A DNA stretch of 64,000 bases from Flavobacterium piscis (GTDB taxonomy: Bacteria > Bacteroidota > Bacteroidia > Flavobacteriales > Flavobacteriaceae): the NCBI RefSeq assembly GCF_001686925.1, contig NZ_LVEN01000002.1, forward strand, positions 1 through 64,000, read 5' to 3'. The notes beneath the pieces are model-generated. The model was not told the DNA's origin and ran no database searches. It saw only the letters and a list, made by a program, of their open reading frames with translations. Both the position numbers and the translations under genes were made by a program. Of the stretch, positions 52,846 through 62,100 are shown piece by piece (position 1 is the first letter of the stretch; each line of letters begins with the position of its first letter).

Positions 52846-53151
52846 AGTGTGCGAATTTACATTTTTTTAATGTAATGCTGAAATCATTTTACAGATTAAC
52901 ACACTTTTATTAGTTGGCAGTTTCGGTCGCTCCCGATAGCTATCGGGATCAGTTACAGTTTTCAGTTTTCTGAAATAGAGTTGATTGTAAAAACGATAAC
53001 TATATACCAATGAAACGGATTTTTATTTTAAAATTTTATTTCACAGAGATCCACAAAGAAAGCTCAGAGATGCACAAAAGGAATTAATAAAAGAATGATT
53101 TGTTTTGGAATTTATTTTTTTTGAATTTGCCATTGCCATTGAAATTGTAAT
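52846..53151. other. Intergenic region with 18-bp palindrome
   Basis: No gene. The perfect palindrome TCCCGATAGCTATCGGGA (52931-52948) interrupts a phrase reading CAGTTTCGGTCGC and then TCAGTTACAG. Bases 53037-53085 are CACAGAGATCCACAAAG-type phrases. Confidence 0.6.
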
Positions 53152-54390
53152 TTAAAAATAAGAATTCAATCTCTGATATAGCTTATATTTCAACCCTTTC
53201 ACAATTTGCGATTTATAAATCCCTACAGAACCAGAAGAAAAATAAGCAATTGTACAGGCAATGGCAATAAATATTCCGGGTTGAATGCCAAAAAGTTCCA
53301 TTCCCATAATAGTGCAGGCGATGGGAGTGTGAGTGGCTCCCGAAAATACAGCTACAAATCCTAAACCTGCCAGAAACGCTATTGGCAAAGGAATTATTGA
53401 AGATAAAGCACTTCCTAAAGTAGCGCCTACAAAAAACAACGGAGTTACTTCTCCGCCTTTAAAACCTGCGCCTAAAGTAAAGCCGGTAAACAAAATCTTG
53501 AGTAAAAAATCATACCACATATTGGCATTCGAAAAGGAATCAACAATTACCGGAACGCCTAATCCTGCGAATTTGGTAAGTCCAAAACCTGCTATGGCAA
53601 TCGCCAGAATTATCCCTCCTGTAAAAGGACGTAACGGTGGATATTTGATTTTTGAAAAAAGGGATCCCCAAAAATGCGTACTTCTGGAAAAAAGTAAGGC
53701 GGCAAGACCGGATAAAACTCCAATGATGGCAACATAGAATAAAGTTGAAATGCTAATTTCAGGAACAAGCGAAATACTATAATGTGTATGTTTTACCTGC
53801 CAGAATTCTACCGTAAAATAAGCAACATAAGCGACTAAAAATGATAGAACAGCACTTTTTAAATTGATTTTACTAAAGTATAAAACTTCCAAAGCAAAGA
53901 TAGCGCCCGCCAAAGGAGTGCCAAAAACAGATGCAAAACCCGCACTAATTCCCAGAATAATTAGAATCTTTCTTTCGGAATTATCTAAATTAAAAAGCTT
54001 GGTAAATTGATCTGCAATTGCGCCGCCCATTTGCACCGCTGTGCCTTCTCGTCCGGCAGAACCTCCAAATAAATGAGTAAGTAAAGTTCCTAAAAGAACC
54101 AAAGGAGCCATTTTAAAAGGAATGACTTTTTTGGGATTCTCGTATTCTTCAAGCAATAAATTATTGCCTTTTACAACAGATTCTCCCCAATAATAATAAC
54201 TCAATCCTATCAATAATCCGCCGAAAGGCAAAAGCCAGATAATCCAGTCGTTGTGAAGTCTATACTGTGTAACCCATTCAAGAGCAACTAAGAAAAAAGC
54301 TGAGGCAGATCCTGAAAATATACCTATAAAAACACAAATGAAAATCCATTTGAAAATAGTTACAAGTATTTGTTTGGGAATTAGAGTCAT
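53152..54390 (-). CDS. CLC-family anion channel/antiporter, probably fluoride (CLC-F) type
   Basis: A 412-residue inner-membrane CLC protein with 10 or more membrane segments. The gating glutamate is Glu115 in GSAGREGTAVQMGG (canonical GREGP). The usual first filter motif GSGIP is replaced by G75-N-N-L-L (KGNNLLLEEYENP), and the canonical GIFAP loop by GGEVTPLFFVGATLG. As I recall, CLC-F fluoride/proton antiporters carry Met or Asn in place of that Ser and a Glu-x-Thr in this loop. Fluoride export is thus more likely than chloride transport. It lacks C-terminal CBS domains. It is a single gene next to ridA. Confidence 0.85.
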   Translation of the reverse strand: MTLIPKQILVTIFKWIFICVFIGIFSGSASAFFLVALEWVTQYRLHNDWIIWLLPFGGLLIGLSYYYWGESVVKGNNLLLEEYENPKKVIPFKMAPLVLLGTLLTHLFGGSAGREGTAVQMGGAIADQFTKLFNLDNSERKILIILGISAGFASVFGTPLAGAIFALEVLYFSKINLKSAVLSFLVAYVAYFTVEFWQVKHTHYSISLVPEISISTLFYVAIIGVLSGLAALLFSRSTHFWGSLFSKIKYPPLRPFTGGIILAIAIAGFGLTKFAGLGVPVIVDSFSNANMWYDFLLKILFTGFTLGAGFKGGEVTPLFFVGATLGSALSSIIPLPIAFLAGLGFVAVFSGATHTPIACTIMGMELFGIQPGIFIAIACTIAYFSSGSVGIYKSQIVKGLKYKLYQRLNSYF

Positions 54391-54406
54391 TAAAAAAAGT
54401 TTGCCA

Positions 54407-54537
54407 CGAATTTCACGAATTTACACCAATTTTAAAACACTATTGGATTAAAATCTTCATCAAAAATAATCTTTTAAATCTTTCTAATCTGCGGCAAAAA
54501 AATAATTCGAGAAAATTTGTGTAATTCGTGGCAAAAA
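54407..54537. repeat. Hairpin pair of GCCACGAATT arms around a CLC-ridA spacer
   Basis: The left arm TTTGCCACGAATTTCACGAA (from 54407) pairs with a right arm GTAATTCGTGGCAAA (to 54537), with about 90 bp between. It belongs to the dispersed hairpin family. Confidence 0.6.
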
Positions 54538-54542
54538 AATAT

Positions 54543-54926
54543 TTACTGTACAACAGCCGTAAATTCAATTTCAACTAAATATTCAGGTGCAACTAGTTTA
54601 CTGATTTCATAAAAACCAGTTGTAGGTTTTACATCTTTAAAGAAAGCAGAGTGAGCTCTTGCAACTTCTTCAAAAGTAGAAATGTCGGTGGTGAAAATAC
54701 GGGTTCTGATGACATCTTTCATTCCAACATTCAAATCTTCCAAAACTTTTTCAACACGTTCCAGGATGTTATAGGTTTGAGCATAAGCATCATCAGCTTT
54801 TACTTTTTCACCATCAACAATTGCCACAGTTCCTGAAACTTCAATGATATTGCCAATTCTTACCGCACGGCAATAGCCCATTTTGTCCTCCCAAGGTGAT
54901 CCTGTTAATATGTTTTCTCTTTTCAT
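54543..54926 (-). CDS. RidA-family (YjgF/YER057c) deaminase
   Basis: Hydrolyses reactive enamine/imine intermediates made by PLP enzymes. 127 residues, cytoplasmic, trimer-forming fold. Motifs: RAVRIGNIIEVSGTVAIVDG, AYAQTYNILERVEKVLEDLN, and MKDVIRTRIFTTDI, where Arg binds the carboxylate. The C-terminal EYLVEIEFTAVV is usual. The N-terminus (MKRENILTGSPWEDKMGYCR) belongs to the subgroup with SPWE, sometimes called RidA-like 2. It is not in an operon with any obvious PLP enzyme. Confidence 0.93.
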   Translation of the reverse strand: MKRENILTGSPWEDKMGYCRAVRIGNIIEVSGTVAIVDGEKVKADDAYAQTYNILERVEKVLEDLNVGMKDVIRTRIFTTDISTFEEVARAHSAFFKDVKPTTGFYEISKLVAPEYLVEIEFTAVVQ

Positions 54927-55151
54927 TTCTATATAATTTTATTGAATTTGTTTCTTTGATTTTAAATCAAATTCCGGTTAGTTAATTTCGCTGCAATTTA
55001 TAAAATATACAACTGATAAAGAACCAAATTAAATTGAAATCAATTCGTAAAACGTTCTTTTTTGTGATATTTTGAGGAGTAAGTTTTATTTTCTTGCCAC
55101 AGATTCCACAGATTAAAATGATTTTAAGGATTATTTATTGCGTAAAAAATT

Positions 55152-55206
55152 TTGCCACGAATTACACCAATTTTAATTCGTTTAATTTGTGTAATTCGTG
55201 GTGAAA
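55152..55206 (-). terminator. Hairpin after cbpM
   Basis: TTTTGCCACGAATTACA pairs with TGTAATTCGTGG through a TTAATTCGTTTAATT loop. It is a member of the GCCACGAATT family and lies just past the cbpM stop (55215). Confidence 0.65.
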
Positions 55207-55214
55207 AAAAATCA

Positions 55215-55520
55215 TTATTCAATTTCATGGTGCTGATAAAGGCGAAGTTTATTTTGAGTTGCAGTAAGATTTTGTTGCAGTACTTCGATTTTGTCTAAAA
55301 GATTTGCAATGACATCAATACCTTCTAAATTAATTTTAAGATCATAATGCAAACGAATCATTTTCTCTACAGTTGGCAATTGCTCGGGCTGTAAATATTC
55401 GTCTTCTTCAAGAAAAATAATTTCTACTAAACCGTAATTATGCAACTCTGTTATAAAGGTGTTTTCAATTTCGTGATACAAACAAAATTGTTTTATTTGA
55501 ATTAAGTTTTTACTATTCAT
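55215..55520 (-). CDS. cbpM: Chaperone modulator CbpM-like
   Basis: CbpM binds the J-domain of CbpA and inhibits its co-chaperone and DNA-binding action. 101 residues, no signal peptide. The middle contains [40 protein letters not shown] and [20 protein letters not shown], a MerR-like fold with a C-terminal coiled coil. It overlaps the end of cbpA by 8 bp and is the second gene of the pair. Confidence 0.88.
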   Translation of the reverse strand: MNSKNLIQIKQFCLYHEIENTFITELHNYGLVEIIFLEEDEYLQPEQLPTVEKMIRLHYDLKINLEGIDVIANLLDKIEVLQQNLTATQNKLRLYQHHEIE

Positions 55521-56439
55521 GATTTCTTAATTTAGCTAATTCTTCGAATAATTCTTTTTCTTTGGCAGATAATTTTGTTGGAACTTTTATAGTATAATTA
55601 ATGTATAAATCCCCAAACTGATTGTCTTTTTTATACACCGGAAAACCTTTTCCTTTCAGTTTTACTTTCGTTCCGGGTTGGGTTTCCGGAGCTACTTTTA
55701 TTTTTACTTTTCCGTCAAAAGTATTCACATAAATTTCACCTCCTAAAATGGCCGTGTATAAATCCAGATCAACATCAGCATATAAATTATTGCCTTCCCG
55801 TTTAAATTCTGAATTGTTATCAATTAAAAAAGTAATGTATAAATCTCCATTTGGTCCGCCATTTGCGCCCGGTGCTCCATGATTAGGAATTTTTATAATT
55901 TGTCCGTTTTCTACCCCGGCCGGAATTGTGATTCGGATATTTTTTCCGTTTACCGTTAGATTTTGTTTGTGAGTAGTATAAGAAGCAGCCAGATCAAGTT
56001 GTAGTTCGGCATTAAAATCCTGTCCGCGGTATTTCGCCTGGCCTCTCGAACTTCTTCCCGAAGAACCATACATAGAATTGAAGAAATCAGAAAAATCACT
56101 TCCTGAAAAGTCTCCTCCGCCAAAATCAGAATAACTTTGGTTACCGCCTTGCTGCTGTCTGGAATATTGCTGTTGTTGATTGGGATCGTAACCTGCTTTT
56201 TCGAATTCGTCAGCATGTTTCCAGTCTTTCCCATATTTATCGTATTTTTTACGATTCTCAGGATCGCTTAAAACTTCATTGGCTTCGTTTATTTCCTTGA
56301 ATTTTTTCTCAGCCTCTTTATCATTCGGATTCAGGTCAGGATGATATTTTCGGGCTAGTTTTCTATATGCCTTCTTAATTTCGGCTTCAGTGGCCGATTT
56401 TGTGATATCTAATACTTTATAATAGTCAATGTAGTCCAT
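55513..56439 (-). CDS. cbpA: DnaJ-family co-chaperone CbpA-like
   Basis: Cooperates with DnaK in folding and can bind curved DNA in E. coli. 308 residues: J-domain 1-68 with [16 protein letters not shown] (HPD motif); a Gly/Gln/Ser-rich segment about 85-135 ([20 protein letters not shown]); then two C-terminal substrate-binding domains (about 140-300, [60 protein letters not shown]). It lacks the zinc-finger of DnaJ, as CbpA does. It overlaps cbpM, its inhibitor. Confidence 0.93.
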   Translation of the reverse strand: MDYIDYYKVLDITKSATEAEIKKAYRKLARKYHPDLNPNDKEAEKKFKEINEANEVLSDPENRKKYDKYGKDWKHADEFEKAGYDPNQQQQYSRQQQGGNQSYSDFGGGDFSGSDFSDFFNSMYGSSGRSSRGQAKYRGQDFNAELQLDLAASYTTHKQNLTVNGKNIRITIPAGVENGQIIKIPNHGAPGANGGPNGDLYITFLIDNNSEFKREGNNLYADVDLDLYTAILGGEIYVNTFDGKVKIKVAPETQPGTKVKLKGKGFPVYKKDNQFGDLYINYTIKVPTKLSAKEKELFEELAKLRNHE

Positions 56440-56667
56440 TTGATTGTATTTTTAATAAAGGTAAATTAAAATATTGAAGTTAGGAATAAGTTGCTAATTA
56501 TCAAAATGATGAAGTGTTTTTAAGATGAGAAAAATAAAAAAATGATTCAGGTTAGTTTGGAATTTGGAATTTATGGTTTGGAATTTGTTTTTAATACAAT
56601 CTTTTATTTTTGGCAAGTTTTTTGATTCCAAAAATTAGCCTAATATATTGTTATAATAGTCTTAAAG

Positions 56668-56699
56668 TTGTAGAGCCAAACTAAATTATGCTATTTTTG
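56668..56699 (+). promoter_or_regulatory. Promoter of the 56758-57474 gene
   Basis: TTG (56668-56670), a 21-bp spacer and TATTTTTG (56692-56699) match the full Bacteroidota consensus, with a leader of about 55 nt. The rest of the gap 56440-56757 has TTTGGAATTT phrases and no gene. Confidence 0.65.
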
Positions 56700-56757
56700 T
56701 GATACTAGAGTTTTTATTCTATATAACAATAAAAGCCGATTCGATAATACTTTTTCA

Positions 56758-57474
56758 ATGAAGCACATCCTATTTTTTATATTATTTTTTGCCGCTGTCA
56801 CTGTTTCAGCTCAAACTGAATTTGGTACTAAATACAGGCCTATTGCAGCGCCAAAGTTTGGGGCAAAGCCTAAGAAAACTCCGCTGCCGGAAGTAAAAGA
56901 TCCGCAAGCCAACAATATGGATATACCAAGTATAAAAACGCCAAATGTTTTTGATAATACGAGTATCACACCAAAATCGCAATTACAGGTAGGAGTAGAG
57001 AAAAGTAAATTTACGATGTCTACTGAAACTGATTTTGCCAATCCGGGAGATCGTTATGTTCCTAAAATGGAGAAAGATTTAGACAAAGCGCTAAAAGATG
57101 CCGGACTAAAAGAAGGTCGAGGGCAACTGGTAAGAAAGAATATTTCGCTGGGCGATTTTAGAACAAAATCAAAATATTTTATTGTAAAATTCCGTGATTT
57201 TGGTGCTATCGATGGCGATTTAGTAAAAGTATCTTGTAATGATCAGGTGATAAGAGACCAGTTGTTTTTAGAAGGTAATTTTAAAGATGTCAAAATAGAT
57301 CTTGCCAACGGTTTTAATAAACTGGATTTTGAAGCTTTAAATATTGGAAGTTTAGGCGGGAATACTGCCGAAATCCGTGTTTATGATGACAAAGGACAAT
57401 TGGTAACAAATGATTATTGGGATAATCTTGCAGCAGGTTTCAAAGCTTCGATAGTAGTAACAAAAGAAGAATAA
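56758..57474 (+). CDS. Secreted hypothetical protein
   Basis: A 238-residue exported protein of unknown function, signal peptide MKHILFFILFFAAVTVSAQ. The mature N-terminal part is Pro/Lys-rich and flexible (KFGAKPKKTPLPEVKDPQAN). From about residue 130 a beta domain follows (FIVKFRDFGAIDGDLVKVSC, FNKLDFEALNIGSLGGNTAE, IRVYDDKGQLVTNDYWDN). One cysteine in VSCNDQ. The layout resembles small periplasmic proteins associated with Bacteroidota envelope systems. No operon partner. Confidence 0.75.
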   Translation: MKHILFFILFFAAVTVSAQTEFGTKYRPIAAPKFGAKPKKTPLPEVKDPQANNMDIPSIKTPNVFDNTSITPKSQLQVGVEKSKFTMSTETDFANPGDRYVPKMEKDLDKALKDAGLKEGRGQLVRKNISLGDFRTKSKYFIVKFRDFGAIDGDLVKVSCNDQVIRDQLFLEGNFKDVKIDLANGFNKLDFEALNIGSLGGNTAEIRVYDDKGQLVTNDYWDNLAAGFKASIVVTKEE

Positions 57475-57532
57475 GATACAACTATAATTTTGTTGCATCT
57501 TATTCTGCTAATATTTTCTAATTTAATAAAGT

Positions 57533-58798
57533 TTAATCTTTGGCAAGTTCAGGAGTATTGGTTGATTTTCCTTCGCCAGTTTCCTTTAATAGAAAGCTAA
57601 CCAGAATTGCTATCGAAATTCCAATTATCCAGAATAAACCTGCTTGTTGAAAATGCATAATTTTATCCGTAGTATCATTTAATGTTTGTCCGAACAAACG
57701 ACTGAATAACGGACTTAAAAGCGTTGTTACTCCAAAAGTTATAAAATTAATTGCTCCTGTAGCACTTCCTTTTACATTGTCAGGATTCGCTTCTTTAATT
57801 ATAGAATACGGAATCATTGCGGCACCAGAACCAACGCCCAACAAAAACATACTGATTTTCGTAGGAAGTACATCGGGGAAATACAATAACTGAATCAGAC
57901 TCAAAATCATAAATAGCGCTCCAAATATTAAAACGGGTTTGCGTTTGTTTATTTTATCTGTAATATATCCTAATAACGGACAGCCAAACACCCAGCCAAA
58001 AGCAACCATCGCACTCGAAATTGTTGCACTATGAAAGTCGAAAGCACGATCTTTCTGAAAAAAATCTACTGCCCAAGTCATAGCAAATATAGTGGTTGGA
58101 GCAAATAATAATCCTGAAACGATTCCGCATAACCAGGATTGAGGATTGCTAAAAACAACTTTATAAGGTTCAAGCAAGCTTTGTTTTTTTACGATAGTTT
58201 CTTTCTTTTTTTCGACTACGTTTGCCGGAGTTATAAACCAAAGTCCGAAAGCTACAATTATCGTGAAAATTCCGATAGAGAGCCAGAAAGTTGTTGTATT
58301 CATTCCTTTTTCGATTAAAGGCCCTACAACAAATTGCCCTGCTGAACCGCCGAGCATTCCTAAACATTGAGTAAAACCAATTGCAGTTGCCAATGATTTT
58401 GCTGAGAATCCTTTACTGGCCAAATACACACAACCCGGAAAAGCGAAGGCACATCCGGCACCTTGAAACAATCGCCCCGTTACGCCGCTAAACTGACTAG
58501 AAATCATAAACAGCAAACAGCCAATTCCTAAAATAAGTGCTCCTGCGAAGAGCGAATATTTGGCTCCAAACCGATCTAAAGCTATTCCTGCAATTAAACT
58601 ACAGGTAGAATAGGTATAATAATAAGTTCCTATAATAGTTACCAGTCTGATCTCACTTACCGAAAAATTATGCGACAGTTCCGGAAGCATTACTGCTGGA
58701 GCAGAACGTATTACATAATCTAAAAAATAGAAAACCAAACCAAATACCCATGCGATGACATAGTATTTGGTATATGATTTATTTGTATTGATGTCCAT
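57533..58798 (-). CDS. Major facilitator superfamily transporter
   Basis: A 421-residue MFS protein with 12 hydrophobic segments. It starts with YVIAWVFGLVFYFLDYVIRS and has the MFS loop motif after segment 2 (GIALDRFGAKYSLFAGALIL) and again in the middle (GYITDKINKRKPVLIFGALF). The second segment group includes SGAAMIPYSIIKEANPDNVK. The substrate is unknown; the wording resembles organic-acid or sugar-phosphate carriers. The C-terminal tail is short and charged. No operon partner close enough to suggest a role. Confidence 0.92.
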   Translation of the reverse strand: MDINTNKSYTKYYVIAWVFGLVFYFLDYVIRSAPAVMLPELSHNFSVSEIRLVTIIGTYYYTYSTCSLIAGIALDRFGAKYSLFAGALILGIGCLLFMISSQFSGVTGRLFQGAGCAFAFPGCVYLASKGFSAKSLATAIGFTQCLGMLGGSAGQFVVGPLIEKGMNTTTFWLSIGIFTIIVAFGLWFITPANVVEKKKETIVKKQSLLEPYKVVFSNPQSWLCGIVSGLLFAPTTIFAMTWAVDFFQKDRAFDFHSATISSAMVAFGWVFGCPLLGYITDKINKRKPVLIFGALFMILSLIQLLYFPDVLPTKISMFLLGVGSGAAMIPYSIIKEANPDNVKGSATGAINFITFGVTTLLSPLFSRLFGQTLNDTTDKIMHFQQAGLFWIIGISIAILVSFLLKETGEGKSTNTPELAKD

Positions 58799-58838
58799 AA
58801 AATGTATTTCTTTTATTTGAGCTGTAGCTATTTAAATG

Positions 58839-58973
58839 AAACACGAATTTGCTCCGCCTGTTCGCTATCGCTCGGGTCACGAATTGGCACTAATTAATTC
58901 GTGTTATTAATTTTACAAATTAGTTCATCTATTATAATTTGTGCCAATTCGTGAAATTCGTGTTTATTTTTTT
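58839..58973. repeat. GCCACGAATT-family hairpin with a 27-bp insert in one arm
   Basis: The right arm (about 58938-58965) contains GTGCCAATTCG and GAAATTCGTGTTT. The left arm is its exact complement apart from 27 extra bases at 58852-58878, which are GC-rich (containing TTCGCTATCGCTCGGGT). This gives direct evidence of a short insertion into an older repeat. Confidence 0.8.
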
Positions 58974-58984
58974 TAAAATAGGTT

Positions 58985-60721
58985 TTAAATACCTTCTTTC
59001 AAATGTTTGTAGTTGGATTTTATAGTATCTAAAACTTCATCCATTTTACCGCCAAGCATTAGTCTTGTCATGGATTTTGCCATACCTACAACTTGTTCCC
59101 ATTCTACTTTTGGCGGCATTGCCAACGCATTTGGGTTGGTGAAGATATTCAGTAAAACGGGACCATTGTGTCTGAAAGCATTTTCGATTGCAACTTCAAC
59201 CTCTTCGGGTTTGTGCACATTTACACCCTGAAAGCCCATTGCCTGAGCAATTAGTCCAAAGTCCGGATTGACCATATCGGTTTCATTATCTGGTAAACCT
59301 GTAACTTCCATTTCGAGTTTTACCATTCCTAAAGCACGATTGTTAAAAACAATAATTTTTACGGGAATATTATATTGATGAATGGTTGCCAAATCACCTA
59401 AAAGCATAGACAAACCACCGTCGCCACACATAGCAATAACTTGCCTTTCCGGATGTGCAAGAGCTGCGCCAATAGCCATTGGCATTGCATTGGCCATAGA
59501 TCCGTGATTGAACGAACCCAGCATTTTTCGTTCTCCTGTTCCTTTTATAAAACGGGCTCCCCAAACGCAGGTCATTCCGGTATCAACAGTAAAAATAGCA
59601 TCTTTAGTGGCTAATTTATCAATGATATGCGCCACATATTCGGGCTGAATGGTATCTTCTCCGCCATTATCATTAATATAAGTATTCATGTTCTCTTTTA
59701 CACTGGCGTATAATTTAAGCTGCGCTTGTAAAAAACTATCATCTGTTTTGGTTTCTAAAAGTGGTAACAAAGCTTCTATAGTGTCGGCGACGTCACCGCA
59801 TAATCCCATGTACAGATTGGCTCTTCGGCCTAAACGTTCTGTGCTGGTATCAATTTGAATGATTTTATTGTCTGAAGGCATGAATTTATCGTATGGAAAA
59901 TCAGTTCCCAGTAATAGTACCAAATGTGATTCGTGCATACTATGATAAGCAGAAGGTTGTCCTAATAAACCTGTCATTCCTATTTCGTTAGGATTATTAG
60001 GCTGAATACTCATTTTTCCGCGGAAAGAATATCCTACCGGAGCTTTGATATGCCGAGATAATTGCACGACCTGATCGTGGGCTTTTTCGGCACCAATTCC
60101 GCAGAACAAGGTGATTTTTGTACTCTCGTTGATCGCTTTTGCTAAATGCTGTAATTCAGTATCCGATGGCCTGATAACAGGATTGCAATGAAAATATTGG
60201 GTAGAGATATTACTTTCAACTGCTTTCAATTCAGAAACATCGCCAGGTAAACCAATTACGGCAACACCTTTTTTGCCTAAAGCATGCTGAATTGCGGTTT
60301 GTATAATTCGAGGTGCTTGTTCTGCCGTCATAATCATTTGATTGTAATGACTGCAATCGTCGAAAAGTTTGATAGTGTTGGTTTCCTGAAAATAATCCAT
60401 TCCCATCTCGCTTGTATTTATGGTGGAGGCAATGGCCAATAAAGGAACGTGCGAGCGATGTGCATCATACAAACCATTTATTAAATGTACATGTCCGGGG
60501 CCACAACTTCCGGCGCAGACCGCAAACCCGTCCAATTCGGCCTCGGCTGCTGCTGCATAAGCGCCAACTTCTTCATGTCGAACATGAATCCATTTTATTT
60601 TTCCGTTTCTGCGAATTGCATCATTAAAATGATTTAAACTATCACCGGTAACCGCATAAACGCGTTTTACTCCGGCTTCTACCAACATGTCAACTAACTG
60701 TTCTGCAACTATTTTACTCAT
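58985..60721 (-). CDS. poxB: Thiamine pyrophosphate-dependent pyruvate oxidase/dehydrogenase (PoxB-like)
   Basis: Oxidative decarboxylation of pyruvate to acetate and CO2, passing electrons to FAD and probably quinone. 578 residues: PYR domain 1-175 with RHEEVGAYAAAAEAELDGFA (catalytic Glu) and VCAGSCGPGHVHLINGLYDA; central FAD domain about 185-335; PP domain about 345-540 with MCGDGGLSMLLGDLATIHQY (GDG-N Mg-TPP motif). The match to E. coli PoxB, including the C-terminal helix with SMTRLMLGGKMDEV that could contact membrane, is good. Acetolactate synthase is less likely because the wording follows PoxB throughout. Confidence 0.9.
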   Translation of the reverse strand: MSKIVAEQLVDMLVEAGVKRVYAVTGDSLNHFNDAIRRNGKIKWIHVRHEEVGAYAAAAEAELDGFAVCAGSCGPGHVHLINGLYDAHRSHVPLLAIASTINTSEMGMDYFQETNTIKLFDDCSHYNQMIMTAEQAPRIIQTAIQHALGKKGVAVIGLPGDVSELKAVESNISTQYFHCNPVIRPSDTELQHLAKAINESTKITLFCGIGAEKAHDQVVQLSRHIKAPVGYSFRGKMSIQPNNPNEIGMTGLLGQPSAYHSMHESHLVLLLGTDFPYDKFMPSDNKIIQIDTSTERLGRRANLYMGLCGDVADTIEALLPLLETKTDDSFLQAQLKLYASVKENMNTYINDNGGEDTIQPEYVAHIIDKLATKDAIFTVDTGMTCVWGARFIKGTGERKMLGSFNHGSMANAMPMAIGAALAHPERQVIAMCGDGGLSMLLGDLATIHQYNIPVKIIVFNNRALGMVKLEMEVTGLPDNETDMVNPDFGLIAQAMGFQGVNVHKPEEVEVAIENAFRHNGPVLLNIFTNPNALAMPPKVEWEQVVGMAKSMTRLMLGGKMDEVLDTIKSNYKHLKEGI

Positions 60722-60947
60722 CGATTGTATTTTTTAGAATTACTAATTTTTTAATGGTATAATATTGGTTTTGGTTGTGGTAGTTTATTTCTAAATTAAA
60801 TTTATCAAATTCCACTCAGTTCTATAAATTTAATAAAAAGAAAGGAGTTTCATTCCTTTTTTTTAAGAAAGGTGAAAATTAGAGACGAATTAAATATTTC
60901 GAAGAAATAAGGTAAATAAGAGTAGCGTAATGTTTTTTTTAAATAAA

Positions 60948-61400
60948 TCAATAATGATTGGAAGGCATTCCGCTTGCAGCCATGGAAAGAAACCATAGAA
61001 AAGTAAAGAAAAAAGAAAGGATTATAGTGATGATAAAACCAATTAAATAAGATTTCCAGACTGCTCTGTTTTTCGATTTTGGATTCTTAATTAATAAAAT
61101 AGCCTGAAATATTAAGTTTATTAGTATTGAGAAAAGAAGAGCGAACTCATTGACTTCAGTAAAAAACATTCCAATACACAGCGCTAGTAATGAATATAAT
61201 ATTCCTAAAAGAATAATTTTTGCACGCTCGTTTTTGATTTTAAGAACAAGATAAAAAGCATAAATGAAATAAGATATTCCGCCAATAAATGCAAAGTCAT
61301 TTAAGTCATGATTTGACATAAATTCATATACAATAACAGGAAAAATTGTGACAATAAGAAAGATTACAAGGTGGAGTGCTATTGTTTTGATAATATTCAT
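60948..61400 (-). CDS. Small integral membrane protein
   Basis: A 150-residue protein with four predicted membrane segments: TIALHLVIFLIVTIFPVIVY, FAFIGGISYFIYAFYLVLKI, IILLGILYSLLALCIGMFFT with NEFALLFSILINLIFQAILL, and YLIGFIITIILSFFFTFLWF. No signature motif. It stands between poxB and a lipoprotein gene, all leftward, with no tight coupling. Unknown function. Confidence 0.65.
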   Translation of the reverse strand: MNIIKTIALHLVIFLIVTIFPVIVYEFMSNHDLNDFAFIGGISYFIYAFYLVLKIKNERAKIILLGILYSLLALCIGMFFTEVNEFALLFSILINLIFQAILLIKNPKSKNRAVWKSYLIGFIITIILSFFFTFLWFLSMAASGMPSNHY

Positions 61401-61446
61401 TAACGAAGTAGGTATACATTAGAGATTTTCTAAATGTAATAAAATA

Positions 61447-61518
61447 GGTTCAAAGCGACAAGGTTTTTACACCTTGGTTACCTCTGAACCTTTGTTGCTT
61501 TGTAACTTTGAACCTTTG
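61447..61518. repeat. Phrase repeat (GGTTCAAAG / CTTTGAACC) hairpin, copy 1
   Basis: AGGTTCAAAG at the left pairs with CTTTGAACCTTTG at the right, and an inner AAGGT/ACCTT stem lies between. The same phrases occur at 62101-62197. Confidence 0.6.
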
Positions 61519-61519
61519 A

Positions 61520-62047
61520 CTAGAAAGGATCCGCCATCACTCTAAACTTCATGTCAGCTTTAACTGTTACATCTTTCGAAAGCGTTTCTTTTAAGGTAAC
61601 TTTTGTTCTGATTTTATATTTATCGGCTTTAATGTATTGGTCCAGCCTGGCATCGGTACAAATTAAATCGATTGTATTGCTGGTGGAGTTAATGTTGTCC
61701 TGATAAGCCAATTCTATCTCGTCAGAATCAGTTGTTGAGATGTACAAATGAATTGACTTTAAAAATGTAAAGGTTTTATCTGATGGATCAGAAATCGTCA
61801 GTTTAAGGGATCTGATTTTTACATCCTTAACTAAATCTGCTTTGGTTTTGTTGTTTTTAAATTCGGCTGAAGAATTTGTTGTAACATCAGGCGTGATGAT
61901 TTCTGATGGCAAATTAATAGGTAAATTGCTTTGAATTTTTATTGAAGTGGAGTTAGAAATATTAAAACTCAGTAAATCATCTACAGCATCGCAAGAGGTT
62001 ATAAATACAGAAAATAAAAGGGTAATGACAATAAGTTTTGATTTCAT
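61520..62047 (-). CDS. Lipoprotein of unknown function
   Basis: A lipoprotein of 175 residues. The start at 62047 is chosen because it gives the lipobox signal MKSKLIVITLLFSVFITSC with Cys19. Longer in-frame extensions run through the phrase repeat and have no coding look. The mature part is beta-rich: STSIKIQSNLPINLPSEIIT, LVKDVKIRSLKLTISDPSDK, IHLYISTTDSDEIELAYQDN and KYKIRTKVTLKETLSKDVTV. This looks like an LEA/immunoglobulin-type sandwich for which I know no function. Confidence 0.7.
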   Translation of the reverse strand: MKSKLIVITLLFSVFITSCDAVDDLLSFNISNSTSIKIQSNLPINLPSEIITPDVTTNSSAEFKNNKTKADLVKDVKIRSLKLTISDPSDKTFTFLKSIHLYISTTDSDEIELAYQDNINSTSNTIDLICTDARLDQYIKADKYKIRTKVTLKETLSKDVTVKADMKFRVMADPF

Positions 62048-62100
62048 AGTTAGATTTTTGCTTAAGTACGGTTTTTTTTGAAGATTGGTTTTTTCCTTTT

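Noticed and set aside
58985..60721. PoxB-like gene considered as acetolactate synthase
   Set aside because: Wording follows PoxB over the whole length, there is no regulatory subunit gene nearby, and no branched amino acid genes are in the window.
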